This document shows, piece by piece, positions 23,517-33,218 of a DNA stretch of 64,000 bases (its first letter is position 1; each line of letters starts with the position of its first letter). A program made the position numbers and the translations under genes. The notes beneath the pieces were generated by a model. It searched no databases and had not been told where the DNA came from. It worked only from the letters and a program-made list of their open reading frames with translations. The stretch is from Caldilineaceae bacterium (lineage in GTDB: Bacteria > Chloroflexota > Anaerolineae > Caldilineales > Caldilineaceae), in assembly GCA_022827195.1 (NCBI GenBank), contig JAJDTL010000003.1, forward strand, positions 62,001 through 126,000, written 5' to 3'.

Positions 23517-24548
23517 GTGACCGATAAAATCTACCGCGTCGCCATCATCGGCCTTGGACGCATGGGCAGCACCATCGATGACGAATTTCCCGAAAGAGCG
23601 CCTCCCTATTCGGTTGCAGCCTCCTGCCTCGCCAGCGACCGCCTGCAGGTCGTGGCCGGCGCAGATATCGACGCCGCTAAGCGGGCCGACTTCGCCGAAC
23701 GCTGGGGTGTCGATGCGCTTTACGACGACTATGTCGAGATGATCCGCAAGGAGGCCCCGGACATGGTCGCGGTCTGTACGCGCGGCCACCTGCACGCCGA
23801 AATGGCGACCAAGTCCGCCCAGGAGGGTGCCCCGCTGATCTTCTGCGAGAAGGCGATTGCCTGTTCCATGCTGGAAGCAGATGCGCTGCGCAACGCAGTC
23901 GAAGAAAACGGCACGCTTTTCAACTCCGCTGTGCTGCGCCGCTTCGACGTCCGCTACCACCAGGCTCGCGACATGATCCGCAACGGCGACATCGGCGAAC
24001 CCCAGGCAGTTGTCCACTATGCCGGCACCAACCTGCTGCACGGCCACATCCATTCAATCGACACGCTCAGCTTCCTGCTCGACGACCCGCGTGTCGAGAG
24101 TATCTGGGGCGAGTTGAACTCCATCGACCACCGCATTCCCGATAACCGGCTGGGGGAAGACCCCTACGGCATCTTTCAACTGACCTTCGCCAACGGCGTT
24201 GCCGCCTCCAGCGTGCCCTCTGGCAACTGGGAGTTTGAAGTGCTCGGCGACCGCGGCAGTTTGCGCATGTTCAACAATGGTACAGGGCTGCAGCTGCGCC
24301 AATTCCAGGGCAACAGAAGCCGCATCGCAGCCGACGTCCCCGTCGAGCAAGTGCCCGAATACAGCGCCACCCAATTCTGCCTCGAAGACCTGGTCCTGGC
24401 GCACGAAGAGGGTCGGCCGACCCTCGGCCCCATCGGTATCGCCCATCACCTGACCGAGGTCTGCCTCGCGCTCGCCGAAAGCCATCGCCAGGGACGGCGT
24501 ATCAGCCTTCCGCTTGAGAATCGATCGCTCTACATCTTCCATCGTTAA
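23517..24548 (+). CDS. Gfo/Idh/MocA family oxidoreductase, copy 2
   Basis: A 343-residue paralogue of the preceding gene. The Rossmann motif is IIGLGRMGSTIDDEFPE near the N-terminus. FCEKAIACSM holds the EK motif but without the following Pro of the usual EKP. LLHGHIHSIDTLSF supplies the substrate-side histidines. The frame is open back to 23244, inside the previous gene, but the GTG at 23517 is chosen: AGGAGGTG lies 8 bases upstream and the first residues align with copy 1. The pair may catalyse successive or reverse oxidations in one pathway. Confidence 0.9.
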   Translation: MTDKIYRVAIIGLGRMGSTIDDEFPERAPPYSVAASCLASDRLQVVAGADIDAAKRADFAERWGVDALYDDYVEMIRKEAPDMVAVCTRGHLHAEMATKSAQEGAPLIFCEKAIACSMLEADALRNAVEENGTLFNSAVLRRFDVRYHQARDMIRNGDIGEPQAVVHYAGTNLLHGHIHSIDTLSFLLDDPRVESIWGELNSIDHRIPDNRLGEDPYGIFQLTFANGVAASSVPSGNWEFEVLGDRGSLRMFNNGTGLQLRQFQGNRSRIAADVPVEQVPEYSATQFCLEDLVLAHEEGRPTLGPIGIAHHLTEVCLALAESHRQGRRISLPLENRSLYIFHR

Positions 24549-24566
24549 TTGGAATAGGGCGGGAGG

Positions 24567-24595
24567 CAAAGATCGGGGCCTGATGTGCATCTTTG
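24567..24595 (+). promoter_or_regulatory. Small hairpin in the leader of the PhyH gene
   Basis: CAAAGAT (24567-24573) pairs with ATCTTTG (24589-24595) across a 15-base loop, 28 bases before the PhyH ATG. Significance is uncertain. Confidence 0.2.
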
Positions 24596-24623
24596 ACCTT
24601 CCCTTGGAGATTGGAGGACTTCC

Positions 24624-25466
24624 ATGACGCATGTCAAAATCGACAACCGCGACTGGTCGAAGTTGAGCTTTGGCCAGCATGTCTATCAGATCGAAGTCGA
24701 AGGCTATACTGTCATTCCCGAACTGCTCTCCCAGCAGCATCTGGAAGAGCTGCGATCCGCCACCGCCCGCCTGGACACATTCGCCGTCGATTACAGCGTG
24801 AAACAGCAGGTGAGCCCGCGCACCCAGTTTGTCGGCGGCGCCATCACCGAGCTCATCGCCCATACGCCAACCGTGCAGTTTCTCGAAAGGCTGTTTGGCG
24901 ATGAAATCGTCTTCATGTCCTACGCCTATGCCCGCTCCGAACCCGGTCACCCCGGCATCAGCATCCACACCGACGGCCAGCCCTACGGCTCCGAAATCTT
25001 CGGTTACGAGGGAAGCTGTCCTTGCACGGTGCGCGTGCTCTACTATCTCCAGGACTTGACGGAGGAGGTCTCGCCCTTCCGGGTGGTCCCCCGCTCCCAC
25101 CTGGCGATGCACGCCCACGCCAACCCCTACCTGCGCTACGAGTCCCACCCCGAAGAGGTCATGGTAACTGCTGAAGCCGGCTCAGCCGTGATGATCAATC
25201 ACCGCGTCTTTCACGGCAACTTTCCCAACGCAGGCAACTACGCGCGCGAGCTGTTGGCAATCGCCTACCGCCCCGCCTGGGCCGGGCCTGTCGCGCAGGA
25301 GGTCGAGCAGTGGCCCCAAGACGAGTTGGAAAAACTTCCCGACGAGGTCAAGCCTTTCTTCATCGACCGCAATATCCGGCGCTGGAACTACGGCGGCGGA
25401 AATAAGCCCGACAATATGGCCAGCGAAGCACCGGGCATCAACCCCAGCCGTTGGGAACTGGCTTAG
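24624..25466 (+). CDS. Phytanoyl-CoA dioxygenase (PhyH) family protein
   Basis: A 280-residue Fe(II)/2-oxoglutarate dioxygenase of the PhyH family. The iron facial triad is His115 and Asp117 (SIHTDGQPYG) with His197 (RVFHGNFP), and Arg208 (NYAREL) is placed to bind 2-oxoglutarate. Other conserved features are YYLQDLTEEVSPFRVVPRSH and GSAVMINHRVFHG. GGAGG lies upstream of the ATG. Bacterial PhyH proteins hydroxylate diverse small molecules, and the neighbours suggest a catabolic substrate. Such genes are abundant in some marine and host-associated Chloroflexota. Confidence 0.92.
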   Translation: MTHVKIDNRDWSKLSFGQHVYQIEVEGYTVIPELLSQQHLEELRSATARLDTFAVDYSVKQQVSPRTQFVGGAITELIAHTPTVQFLERLFGDEIVFMSYAYARSEPGHPGISIHTDGQPYGSEIFGYEGSCPCTVRVLYYLQDLTEEVSPFRVVPRSHLAMHAHANPYLRYESHPEEVMVTAEAGSAVMINHRVFHGNFPNAGNYARELLAIAYRPAWAGPVAQEVEQWPQDELEKLPDEVKPFFIDRNIRRWNYGGGNKPDNMASEAPGINPSRWELA

Positions 25467-25564
25467 CAGCCGGGAGCCTGCGGTGCACTGATCTGTGGCT
25501 GGACTGCCGGTGACCTCTGAGGATGCTTTGCGCATTTCACCGGCCAGTGAAGAAGGAGGGCAGG

Positions 25565-26200
25565 ATGGAGATTCCCGGCCAGACTGTCGAGGTCCCCGAT
25601 ATCCCCTGGAAGACACGCGTCGCACTGCCCGCGCAGAATAGCGCGGTTATCGTCGTTGATATGCAGAACGACTTTGTCAAGGAGGGCGGCTCGCTGGTCG
25701 TGCCGGCCGCCGCCGCCACGCTCGAGAACGTGCAGACCCTACTGGCGAGCGCCCGCAGCGCCGGTGTGCACATCGCCTACACCCAGGACAGCCACGTAGA
25801 AGGCGATCCCGAGTGGGACATCTGGCCGCGCCACTGTGAGGTCAACAGCTGGGGCTGGGAAATCGTCGCCGAGCTGGCCCCGCAGAAGGAGGACCTGGTC
25901 TGCCAGAAGAGCCGCTACGACGGATTCTACGGTACGCAGCTCGAGCATTTCCTGACCAATGTCTGGCAGGTCCGCAACCTCGTGATCGTCGGGACCGTTT
26001 CGAGCATCTGCGTACTACACACGGCAGCTTCTGCCGGCCTGCGCTGGTTTACCGTAGTCCTCCCCAGCGATTGCATCTCCGCATTGACCGAGTTCGACCA
26101 GGCCCTCACCCTCCGGCAGGTTTCCTGGCTCTACACCGGCAGCGTTACCAGGAATGCCGCCGACATCTCCTTCGTTGAAGGAAACGTCGAGCAGACGTGA
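25565..26200 (+). CDS. Isochorismatase-family cysteine hydrolase
   Basis: A 211-residue cysteine hydrolase of the isochorismatase superfamily (amidases such as nicotinamidase, N-carbamoylsarcosine or ureidoacrylate hydrolases). The catalytic triad is visible: Asp32 in VVDMQNDF, Lys115 in CQKSRYDGFYGTQLE and Cys149 in VSSICVLHTA. The start at 25565 follows an AAGGAGGGCAGG site; the frame open back to 25523 lacks family similarity. It is the last gene of the putative catabolic series. The amide or carbamoyl substrate is unknown. Confidence 0.9.
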   Translation: MEIPGQTVEVPDIPWKTRVALPAQNSAVIVVDMQNDFVKEGGSLVVPAAAATLENVQTLLASARSAGVHIAYTQDSHVEGDPEWDIWPRHCEVNSWGWEIVAELAPQKEDLVCQKSRYDGFYGTQLEHFLTNVWQVRNLVIVGTVSSICVLHTAASAGLRWFTVVLPSDCISALTEFDQALTLRQVSWLYTGSVTRNAADISFVEGNVEQT

Positions 26201-26211
26201 GACGCAGATAG

Positions 26212-29200
26212 ATGTCCTCGCGCACGTTCGTCGCCTTTGACCTTGAGACAACCGGGCTTAGTCCCAAGAGGGACCGGATCATCGAGTTCGGCGCGGTCCG
26301 ATTTCAAACAGGCCGTGCGCGTGAGCGATTCGCCACCTTTGTCAACCCCGGCCGCCCCATTCCGCCGCGCATTCAAAAGCTTACCGGCATCCGTCCTACC
26401 GACGTGGCCGATGCACCCCCAATCCAGGCGTTGGCTCCCGAAATCCTGGCCTTCATCGGCGGGCGCGCCGACGCCGTCGTCGCCCACAGCGCCGGATTTG
26501 ATGTCTCCTTCCTGCGCGCTGCCGGCGTCAAGATCAATACACCCGTGATCGACACCCACGAGCTGGCGACAATTCTGCTGCCAGGGCAGTTCAGTTACAG
26601 CCTCGGCGAGCTGTGTCGGGCACTGCAAATCTCTTTGCCAAACGCCCACCGCGCCGGCCACGACGCCGAAGCCACCGCCGACCTTCTGCTCCACCTGGTT
26701 GACCGCATTGAGACTCTGCCCAGAGCCACCTTGGAGGTTCTGTGCGCGGCGGGACTCGAAAGCGATTGGGACCCTCTGCTCCTCTTCCAGGACGCGCTCT
26801 CCAGCCGAGTGCAAAAGGGCGCAAGAAGGGAGGAACCTGTAGGGCTCCGGCCGGGCGAAGTTCGTCTTCCTCCCCCCCTTCTCTCTCGCGCAGCCCCGCA
26901 GGAAGTCGAGGATGGCTTTCTCACTTTTGCCTTCGCTCCAGCCGGTCCGCTTGCCGAAGCGTTCGACGGCAAGGAAGAGCCGCGCTTCGAGCGCCGCGAT
27001 GGCCAGTTGGACATGGCGAGACTAGTGCTGGACGCGCTGAACCGCGGCGATCACAAGATCATCGAGGCAGGTACCGGTATCGGCAAAAGTCTGTCCTACC
27101 TCCTGCCAGCTGCCGCATGGGCCAGGGCTAATGACAGCCGCGTCGTGATCGCCACCAATACGATTCCCCTCCAGCACCAGCTTCTTGACCAGGAGCTCCC
27201 CCGCGTGTCTCGAGTTCTGAAGGCGTCCGGCCTGGCCCCCAGCGACGAAGAACAACCGCCCGTGCGGGCGATGGTGCTGAAGGGCCGTTCACACTATCTC
27301 TGCACGCGGCGGCTGGCCCGCTGGCTGGAGAGACCTCGCCCGCGCAAAGGCCTTTTGGCAACGGGACTCTCGCCCTTGGAAATGCGCTTCCTGGCCAAGA
27401 TTCTGGTCTGGCTGCCCACCACCCAAACAGGAGACCTCAGCGAGCTTCCCGTGCACGACCGGCAGGAGAGGGCGCTGGTCCCTCAGGTCTCCTCACGTGC
27501 CGACGAATGCAGCCCCGAACACTGTCTGGTGAGCGCAGTTCCTGGCAAGCATGACTACCTGGGAGCGCGTTTCCGCGACTTTTGTCTCGAAGCCCATCGC
27601 CGCGCCGTCTCAGCACATCTTCTCGTGATCAACCACGCTCTGCTGGTGGCCGATGTCGAGGCCGGCGGCCAGATCCTGCCCGAATACGACAATCTCATCA
27701 TCGACGAAGCCCATCACCTGGAGAACGCCGCCACCGATCAGTTTACGCGGCAGGTCGACCTCCGCAGCCTGGCCTCCCTGCTCGACAGCGTGGCCGAGGC
27801 AGTCTCCAACCTCCCGCCGCGCTTCTCACATGAGATTGCACGCTCCCTAGTCAGCAAGCTCGAGGCCGGCCGCCGCTCGCTGCAAGCGACTACCCCCGGA
27901 TTCTTTGACCTCCTGCTCGACTTTGCACTGCGCCACCGCGACGAGAGACCCGACGCTCGCAGGTTGTCCGTGTCGGCAAACGGCTATCCCCACCTCCTCG
28001 CCCTTGACAATCGAATGCGCGCCCAACCCGAGTGGAGCGAAATCGAAATCCAGTGGGATGAGGTCAGCGCTCAACTCAATCAAATCCTGGAACGGCTGAC
28101 CGCGCTTGCCGCGCTCCTGGAGGGCCCTTCCCCCGGACAGGACGATGGACCATCCGGCAGTTTAGGCGCCACTCCACCACTCGAAACGCAGCACGTTTCC
28201 TGGAGCCACGCCGCGGAACTGCTCTATCTTGCCCAGACGGGTCTGGCTGACCTGAAGCAGGTGGCCGACGACGTAATTCTGCGTCCCATTCACCTGGAGA
28301 AAACGTCGGTCGCCTGGCTCGAGCTGGCGGAAAGCGGGCCCTCAGCTGCTTCCACCTCCGCCCGCTCTCGCCGCGGCTCCCCTTCGGTAACGTTGCGAAG
28401 CGCGCCCATTCAGGTCGGCGAGAAACTGGCCGCCGACCTGTTCGGCCCCCGGCGCACGGTCGTGCTGACCGGCGCTACCCTTCAGGCCGGCGATGGATTC
28501 AACTTCCTGCGCGATCGCTTGGGCTGCTGGGACGCCGGCGGCGCCGTGATCGGCAGCCCCTTCGACTACAGGCAGAACGCCTTGCTCTACACACCCAGCG
28601 ACATGCCGACGCCCGATCATAACGGCTACCAACGCTCGCTTGAGCAGGCCGTCCAGCAGGCTGCTCTGGCCGCCGAAGGCAGGACTCTCGTCCTCTTCAC
28701 AAGCCACAGCCGCCTGCGTACGACCGCGGAAGCAATCCGCGCGCCCCTCGCTGCAGCCGGTCTAACCGTTCTCCAACAGGGCGAGGGCAGCCGGCGCCGC
28801 AACCTGAGCGACTTTCGTGCCAACCCGCGCTCGCTTCTCCTCGGCACCAGCAGCTACTGGGAAGGGATCGATCTCCCCGGCGAGCAGCTCGTCTGCCTCC
28901 TCATCGCACGCCTCCCCTTCGCCGTTCCAACCGACCCGCTCTACGCTGCTCGCAGCCGCCTCTACGAGGACCCCTTCCACGAATACGCAGTGCCGGAGGC
29001 GGTCCTCCGGCTGCGCCAGGGCTTTGGGCGCTTGATTCGAACGGCAACCGATCGCGGCATCGTCGTACTGCTCGACAGCCGCCTGTGGCAACGCAGTTAC
29101 GGCGACTTCTTTCTCGACGCTTTGCCCGATTGCGCCACGCGCCACAGCCCCCTCTCCCACCTGGGTGAAGCCGTGCGGGAGTGGCTGCACAGCCGCACCG

Positions 29201-29247
29201 TAGCACCGCCGGCGGCCCCCCCTCGCCGCTTGATGTCCAGTGCCTAG
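26212..29247 (+). CDS. dinG: DinG-type helicase with N-terminal DEDDh exonuclease
   Basis: A 1011-residue fusion. Residues 1-165 form a DnaQ-like 3'-5' exonuclease (Asp10 and Glu12 in FDLETTG, HSAGFDVSFL, and HRAGHDAEATADLL). Then comes an XPD/DinG superfamily-2 helicase: Walker A EAGTGIGKSLSYLLP with Lys292, DEAH box IIDEAHHLENAA (498-501), and motif VI LRQGFGRLIRT near 930. Four cysteines (364, 433, 438, 458) between motifs I and II have the spacing expected for a 4Fe-4S cluster, as in E. coli DinG and XPD. The exonuclease-bearing DinG proteins of Firmicutes are reported without that cluster, so the combination is noteworthy. Its last 8 bases overlap the next gene. Confidence 0.93.
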   Translation: MSSRTFVAFDLETTGLSPKRDRIIEFGAVRFQTGRARERFATFVNPGRPIPPRIQKLTGIRPTDVADAPPIQALAPEILAFIGGRADAVVAHSAGFDVSFLRAAGVKINTPVIDTHELATILLPGQFSYSLGELCRALQISLPNAHRAGHDAEATADLLLHLVDRIETLPRATLEVLCAAGLESDWDPLLLFQDALSSRVQKGARREEPVGLRPGEVRLPPPLLSRAAPQEVEDGFLTFAFAPAGPLAEAFDGKEEPRFERRDGQLDMARLVLDALNRGDHKIIEAGTGIGKSLSYLLPAAAWARANDSRVVIATNTIPLQHQLLDQELPRVSRVLKASGLAPSDEEQPPVRAMVLKGRSHYLCTRRLARWLERPRPRKGLLATGLSPLEMRFLAKILVWLPTTQTGDLSELPVHDRQERALVPQVSSRADECSPEHCLVSAVPGKHDYLGARFRDFCLEAHRRAVSAHLLVINHALLVADVEAGGQILPEYDNLIIDEAHHLENAATDQFTRQVDLRSLASLLDSVAEAVSNLPPRFSHEIARSLVSKLEAGRRSLQATTPGFFDLLLDFALRHRDERPDARRLSVSANGYPHLLALDNRMRAQPEWSEIEIQWDEVSAQLNQILERLTALAALLEGPSPGQDDGPSGSLGATPPLETQHVSWSHAAELLYLAQTGLADLKQVADDVILRPIHLEKTSVAWLELAESGPSAASTSARSRRGSPSVTLRSAPIQVGEKLAADLFGPRRTVVLTGATLQAGDGFNFLRDRLGCWDAGGAVIGSPFDYRQNALLYTPSDMPTPDHNGYQRSLEQAVQQAALAAEGRTLVLFTSHSRLRTTAEAIRAPLAAAGLTVLQQGEGSRRRNLSDFRANPRSLLLGTSSYWEGIDLPGEQLVCLLIARLPFAVPTDPLYAARSRLYEDPFHEYAVPEAVLRLRQGFGRLIRTATDRGIVVLLDSRLWQRSYGDFFLDALPDCATRHSPLSHLGEAVREWLHSRTVAPPAAPPRRLMSSA

Positions 29248-30412
29248 CCGCAGCGCCGGCCGCGGCCAATCGCCGCTGCCTGTCGTCCTCGACGCTGGAC
29301 CTGCCGTCCACCAGCGCGCCGGCCTGGCCCGCTATACCGAGCGCCTTGCCTCCGCACTGTGGCAGAATTGCCGCCGCGACGTCGACCTGAACCTCTTTTA
29401 CAACAGCCACAGCGGCCACCGACTTCCCGCCCCCATCGCGTCTATTCCCGCCCGTACGGTTCGGTTGCGTCAATACCCTTGGCGGCTCGGCGCGCTAGCC
29501 TGTCAGCTCCTGCGCGCGCCTGTCGTCGAACGCCGGCTTCCCGCCAGCGGTGTCTTCCATGCCACCGAACACCTGCTCCCATGGATGACCCGCCCCGCTG
29601 TCATGACCGTGCACGATCTCATTTTCGAGCGGTTTCCCCAACATCACACGCTCGCAAATCGCGCCTTCCTGCGCGTCGCAATGCCCTTGTTCGTGCGCAG
29701 AGCCGATGCGATTATTGCCGTCAGTCAACATACCAGGCGCGACTTGCTGGACCTCTACGCCACGCCGTCGCAAAAAGTGCACGTTGTTGATGAAGGCATC
29801 GACGAGCACTTTCGGCAAGCAGACGCAGGCGAGGTCCGGCGCGCAAGAGAGAACCATTCCATTCGACGACCTTACCTCCTGATGGTGGGTACGCTCGAGC
29901 CCCGTAAGAATCACGCCCTCGCCTTTCAAGCCCTGGCGCGTCTTAAAGCGGAAGGATGGCCCCACTCTCTCGTGGTCGTGGGCGGCCGCGGCTGGCTCTT
30001 CGAAGCTGTACAACGCCAGGTTGAAGCGCTTGAGCTGACCGGCGACGTCATCTTCGCCGGCGCTGTTCCCGATGCTGACCTGCCCGCCCTCTATAGCGGA
30101 GCCGACTGTTTTCTGATGCCCAGCCTATATGAAGGATTCGGTATACCGGTGCTCGAAGCCATGGCCTGCGGCGCGCCCGTCGTCTCAAGCAAGGCGAGCA
30201 GTCTCCCCTATGTGGCGGGTGACGCCGCCCTATTCATAGATCCATTGACGGCACAAGCCCTGGCCGAAGCTGTGCGGCAGGTGCTCACGAACCCGGAGCT
30301 GGCGGCCGCAATGCGCGCCAATGGTGTGCGCCGGGCTTCCCGATTCTGCTGGCAGCGTACCGCACAAGAGACCGCTGACGTTTACAGGGTCGCCGCAGCA
30401 CGAGGTTCGTGA
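29240..30412 (+). CDS. GT4 glycosyltransferase 1 of polysaccharide locus
   Basis: A 390-residue GT-B fold, GT4-family retaining glycosyltransferase. VVGTLEPRKNH-like text at about 213-222 (here MVGTLEPRKNHALAFQALARL) and the nucleotide-sugar motif PSLYEGFGIPVLEAMACGAPVV (E-x7-E) are diagnostic. It begins with GTG, overlapping the end of dinG by 8 bases, and its own end overlaps the next start (GTGA), so translation is coupled. It heads the polysaccharide locus. The sugar donor is not predictable. Confidence 0.9.
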   Translation: MPSRSAGRGQSPLPVVLDAGPAVHQRAGLARYTERLASALWQNCRRDVDLNLFYNSHSGHRLPAPIASIPARTVRLRQYPWRLGALACQLLRAPVVERRLPASGVFHATEHLLPWMTRPAVMTVHDLIFERFPQHHTLANRAFLRVAMPLFVRRADAIIAVSQHTRRDLLDLYATPSQKVHVVDEGIDEHFRQADAGEVRRARENHSIRRPYLLMVGTLEPRKNHALAFQALARLKAEGWPHSLVVVGGRGWLFEAVQRQVEALELTGDVIFAGAVPDADLPALYSGADCFLMPSLYEGFGIPVLEAMACGAPVVSSKASSLPYVAGDAALFIDPLTAQALAEAVRQVLTNPELAAAMRANGVRRASRFCWQRTAQETADVYRVAAARGS

Positions 30413-31683
30413 CATACATGCGTATCTGCCTGGTCAGCGAACAGTATCCCCCGATTGGAACGGGCGGAATCGCCTCATACGTATATCGCCTCGCTCACGG
30501 CCTGGCAACAGCCGGACATGATGTTACAGTCATTTCCGGTACTTCGCATCAGAGAGAGGTCGTCAGCAGTGACCATTCGAGGTCGGCCCAGCCGGCCGGC
30601 GAAGTCAAAAGTTACGCCGTGCAAAACGCCAGACTTCGACTTCCCTCTCCGCTTCGGCGCAAGGGACTCGGAATATGGAGAACGATTGAGAGAAGCATTG
30701 CCGTGGACCGCGAAATAGCCCGCCTGGAACGGGTGCAAGGGCCATTTGACGTCGTCGAGATGCCCAACTGGGGTTCGGAATCCCTCGTCTACTCCGTTCA
30801 TCCCCGCGCCCCGCTCGTGGTCCGCCTCTCCACCCCGCTCGCGCAGGTCAATCACCTCAGGGGGAACCTACCGCTCCGGCCGGGCATGCGTCTTCTATGC
30901 TATCTGGAAGCGCTGTGCGCCCGCCGCGCGGCCTGCCTCATTGCCAACAGCGTATTTATCGCTAATGCCTGTTCCAAACTCTATCGCATCCCGACATCAA
31001 GGTGTTCCCTGGTTCCGCTCGGGCTTCCGATCCCGCTCTCCCGACCGGCTCTACGTGTTGCAGAAAACGAAGGAGTTACCGTTCTCTATGTCGGCCGTCT
31101 TGAGAGACGAAAAGGGATCGACCTGCTGCTCCATGCCATACCCGAAGTGATTCGTTGTGCGCCCCGAACCAGGTTCGTGATCGCCGGCGCCGACACCGGA
31201 GACGCGCCGCATTCGGGGAGCTACCGCGACTATTTTGCCACCTTTGCCTCCCCCCAAGCCCGCGCCGGCGCGACATTCCTTGGTCATGTCGATGCAAACG
31301 CCCTTTGCAATCTCTATGCCGGCTGCGATCTCTTCGTTGCGCCGTCGCTGACCGAGTCGTTTGGTCTCATCTTTCTCGAAGCCATGGCCCACGCCAAGCC
31401 AATCGTCGCTTTCTACACAGGTGCCGTGCCCGAGATTGTGGCGCAAGGCGAAACCGGCATACTGGCCGAGCCGGGAAACGCAAGCGATCTGGCAAGTGCC
31501 CTGGTCCGTATGGCAAACGACGCCCAGCTACGACATGAAATGGGTACGCGCGGCTACGTGCGCGCCCTTTCGAACTTCACGCTTGACCGCATGGTCGAAA
31601 AGACGGTCGCCTGCTATGACAGTGTGGCAGTCGGCCGTTCGCGGCCCGCAGCTTCCTCGGCTACCGGCAGCGGAGAGATGTAA
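30409..31683 (+). CDS. GT4 glycosyltransferase 2
   Basis: A 424-residue GT4 enzyme. The N-terminal CLVSEQYPPIGTGGIASYVYRLAHGLA is the acceptor-side GT-B start, LYVGRLERRKGIDLL marks the linker to the donor domain, and PSLTESFGLIFLEAMAHAKPIV holds the E-x7-E motif. The start may be the GTG at 30409 (4-base overlap with the preceding gene) or the ATG at 30418. Its stop overlaps the flippase start by one base (TAATG). Donor and acceptor are unknown. Confidence 0.9.
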   Translation: MTYMRICLVSEQYPPIGTGGIASYVYRLAHGLATAGHDVTVISGTSHQREVVSSDHSRSAQPAGEVKSYAVQNARLRLPSPLRRKGLGIWRTIERSIAVDREIARLERVQGPFDVVEMPNWGSESLVYSVHPRAPLVVRLSTPLAQVNHLRGNLPLRPGMRLLCYLEALCARRAACLIANSVFIANACSKLYRIPTSRCSLVPLGLPIPLSRPALRVAENEGVTVLYVGRLERRKGIDLLLHAIPEVIRCAPRTRFVIAGADTGDAPHSGSYRDYFATFASPQARAGATFLGHVDANALCNLYAGCDLFVAPSLTESFGLIFLEAMAHAKPIVAFYTGAVPEIVAQGETGILAEPGNASDLASALVRMANDAQLRHEMGTRGYVRALSNFTLDRMVEKTVACYDSVAVGRSRPAASSATGSGEM

Positions 31684-33218
31684 TGAGCGTCGATTCCAAG
31701 GTAATCAGCAACACCTGGTGGAACGCCCTGAACACGCTTGGGGGCCTCCTCTTCGGCCTGATTACAAGCATCGCCCTCGCCCGTATGCTTGGCCCCACTC
31801 TGATCGGCCAGTTCCACTACTGGATCTGGTTGTCCGGCCTGCTGATCCTGGTCTCCTCTCCTGGGCTGGGCCAGGCCATGACCAAGTTTGGCGCGGAACT
31901 GCTGGGAAAGCAGGACAGACAGACAGCCTCCGCACTTTTCGCGTGGCTCCTTTTCGCCGAGCTCGCGCTCGGGGGCCTGGTAGGCGGCGCAACTCTGCTA
32001 TTCGCCTGGGCGCCGTGGGCATCGGCACCGCCCTCAGACCCAGTCGCCCTGATTCTGATCGCGATCACGGTTGTGCCAGGCGTCCTGGAGCGGCTCTTCC
32101 TCGCCGCCGCCAAGGGGACGCAGGAGTTCCGCTCGCTCAGCCAGTCCAGCCTCATTGGCAACCTCTTCTACGCCTTCTGCGCCATCACTGTCGCCTCGCT
32201 GGGTCTTGGCGTTCACGCGCTTCTCCTTTCTATCCTCGCCAGGAGGATCGTGACGCTCGCCCTGATCGGCAGGAAACTGCCTTCCCACTACACAATGCAG
32301 CGCGCGCCGGCAATATCGCTCCCGCCTGAACTGAGCCGCCGACTTCTCCTTTACTGCCGCGACGTATCGTTGATTCTTGTCATCGACACAATCCTATACG
32401 AACGTTCAGAACTCTTCTTCCTCAGTCGGTATGCCGACGATGCCCAAATCGCCTACTACAGCCAGTCCTTTGACCTGGCTATGAAGGCAATGTCGATTCC
32501 CGCAATATTTTCCGGTGTGCTTCTCCCCGCCTTCTCTTCCCTGGCAGGCCAGGGCTACGGTGGAGGGTTGTCCGAACGTTTCAATTCGCTGCACACGTCT
32601 TCGTATAGAGTCCTCGCTCTGATCGCTATGCCAATCGGCCTCGGAGCTGCCGCCATAACCCCGGCCTTCGTTCTCCTGTATGGGCCCGACTTCCTGCCCA
32701 TGGCGCCCGTACTCTCGATTCTTCTCGTCGGCAACATTGTAGGCGCCCTGGCCTCGGTGAGCGCTACAGTCCTGCACAGCGCGGACAAACAGAGCTTTAT
32801 CGTGCGCCTCGGGTTCGTCGCAGCCGTCCTAAATATAGGCTTGGACTTAGTTTTGATCCCAAGATATGGGGCAGTCGGCGCTGCAGTCGCAAATTCCGCC
32901 AGCCAGCTTGTCTCCGGGGTCGTCGGCATCTCCTATTCGGTTCGGCGGCTCAACCTCACCTTTCCCCTGCGATCCGTTGCCCGCATCGCGCTCGCAGCCC
33001 TTTCTGCTTCCGCCGTCGCAGGACTGATCAGCTCATGGCTCGGAGGACTGGTTCTTGCCATCGCTGCCGGCATTCTCGTTTACCCGGTTATGCTGCGGGC
33101 GTTTGCAGCCCTGGACACAGGCGACCGTGCCCTGCTGCGTCAGATGCACGCCTACCTGCCCAAGCAACTAGAGCCCGCCTACCAAAGCCTGGTTGACTTT
33201 CTCGTGCCTCGTCCGTAA
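31683..33218 (+). CDS. Wzx-like lipid-linked oligosaccharide flippase
   Basis: A 511-residue integral membrane protein of the MOP superfamily (polysaccharide transporter / oligosaccharide flippase). About 12-14 hydrophobic helices run through the whole length; the opening NTWWNALNTLGGLLFGLITS, ARMLGPTLIGQFHYW and the later ALASVSATVLHSADKQ region are typical. It would turn undecaprenyl-linked glycan to the outer face of the membrane. It is translationally coupled to the GT4 gene upstream and sits among the glycosyltransferases, fitting the Wzx role. No Wzy polymerase or priming transferase is visible in the window. Confidence 0.88.
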   Translation: MSVDSKVISNTWWNALNTLGGLLFGLITSIALARMLGPTLIGQFHYWIWLSGLLILVSSPGLGQAMTKFGAELLGKQDRQTASALFAWLLFAELALGGLVGGATLLFAWAPWASAPPSDPVALILIAITVVPGVLERLFLAAAKGTQEFRSLSQSSLIGNLFYAFCAITVASLGLGVHALLLSILARRIVTLALIGRKLPSHYTMQRAPAISLPPELSRRLLLYCRDVSLILVIDTILYERSELFFLSRYADDAQIAYYSQSFDLAMKAMSIPAIFSGVLLPAFSSLAGQGYGGGLSERFNSLHTSSYRVLALIAMPIGLGAAAITPAFVLLYGPDFLPMAPVLSILLVGNIVGALASVSATVLHSADKQSFIVRLGFVAAVLNIGLDLVLIPRYGAVGAAVANSASQLVSGVVGISYSVRRLNLTFPLRSVARIALAALSASAVAGLISSWLGGLVLAIAAGILVYPVMLRAFAALDTGDRALLRQMHAYLPKQLEPAYQSLVDFLVPRP

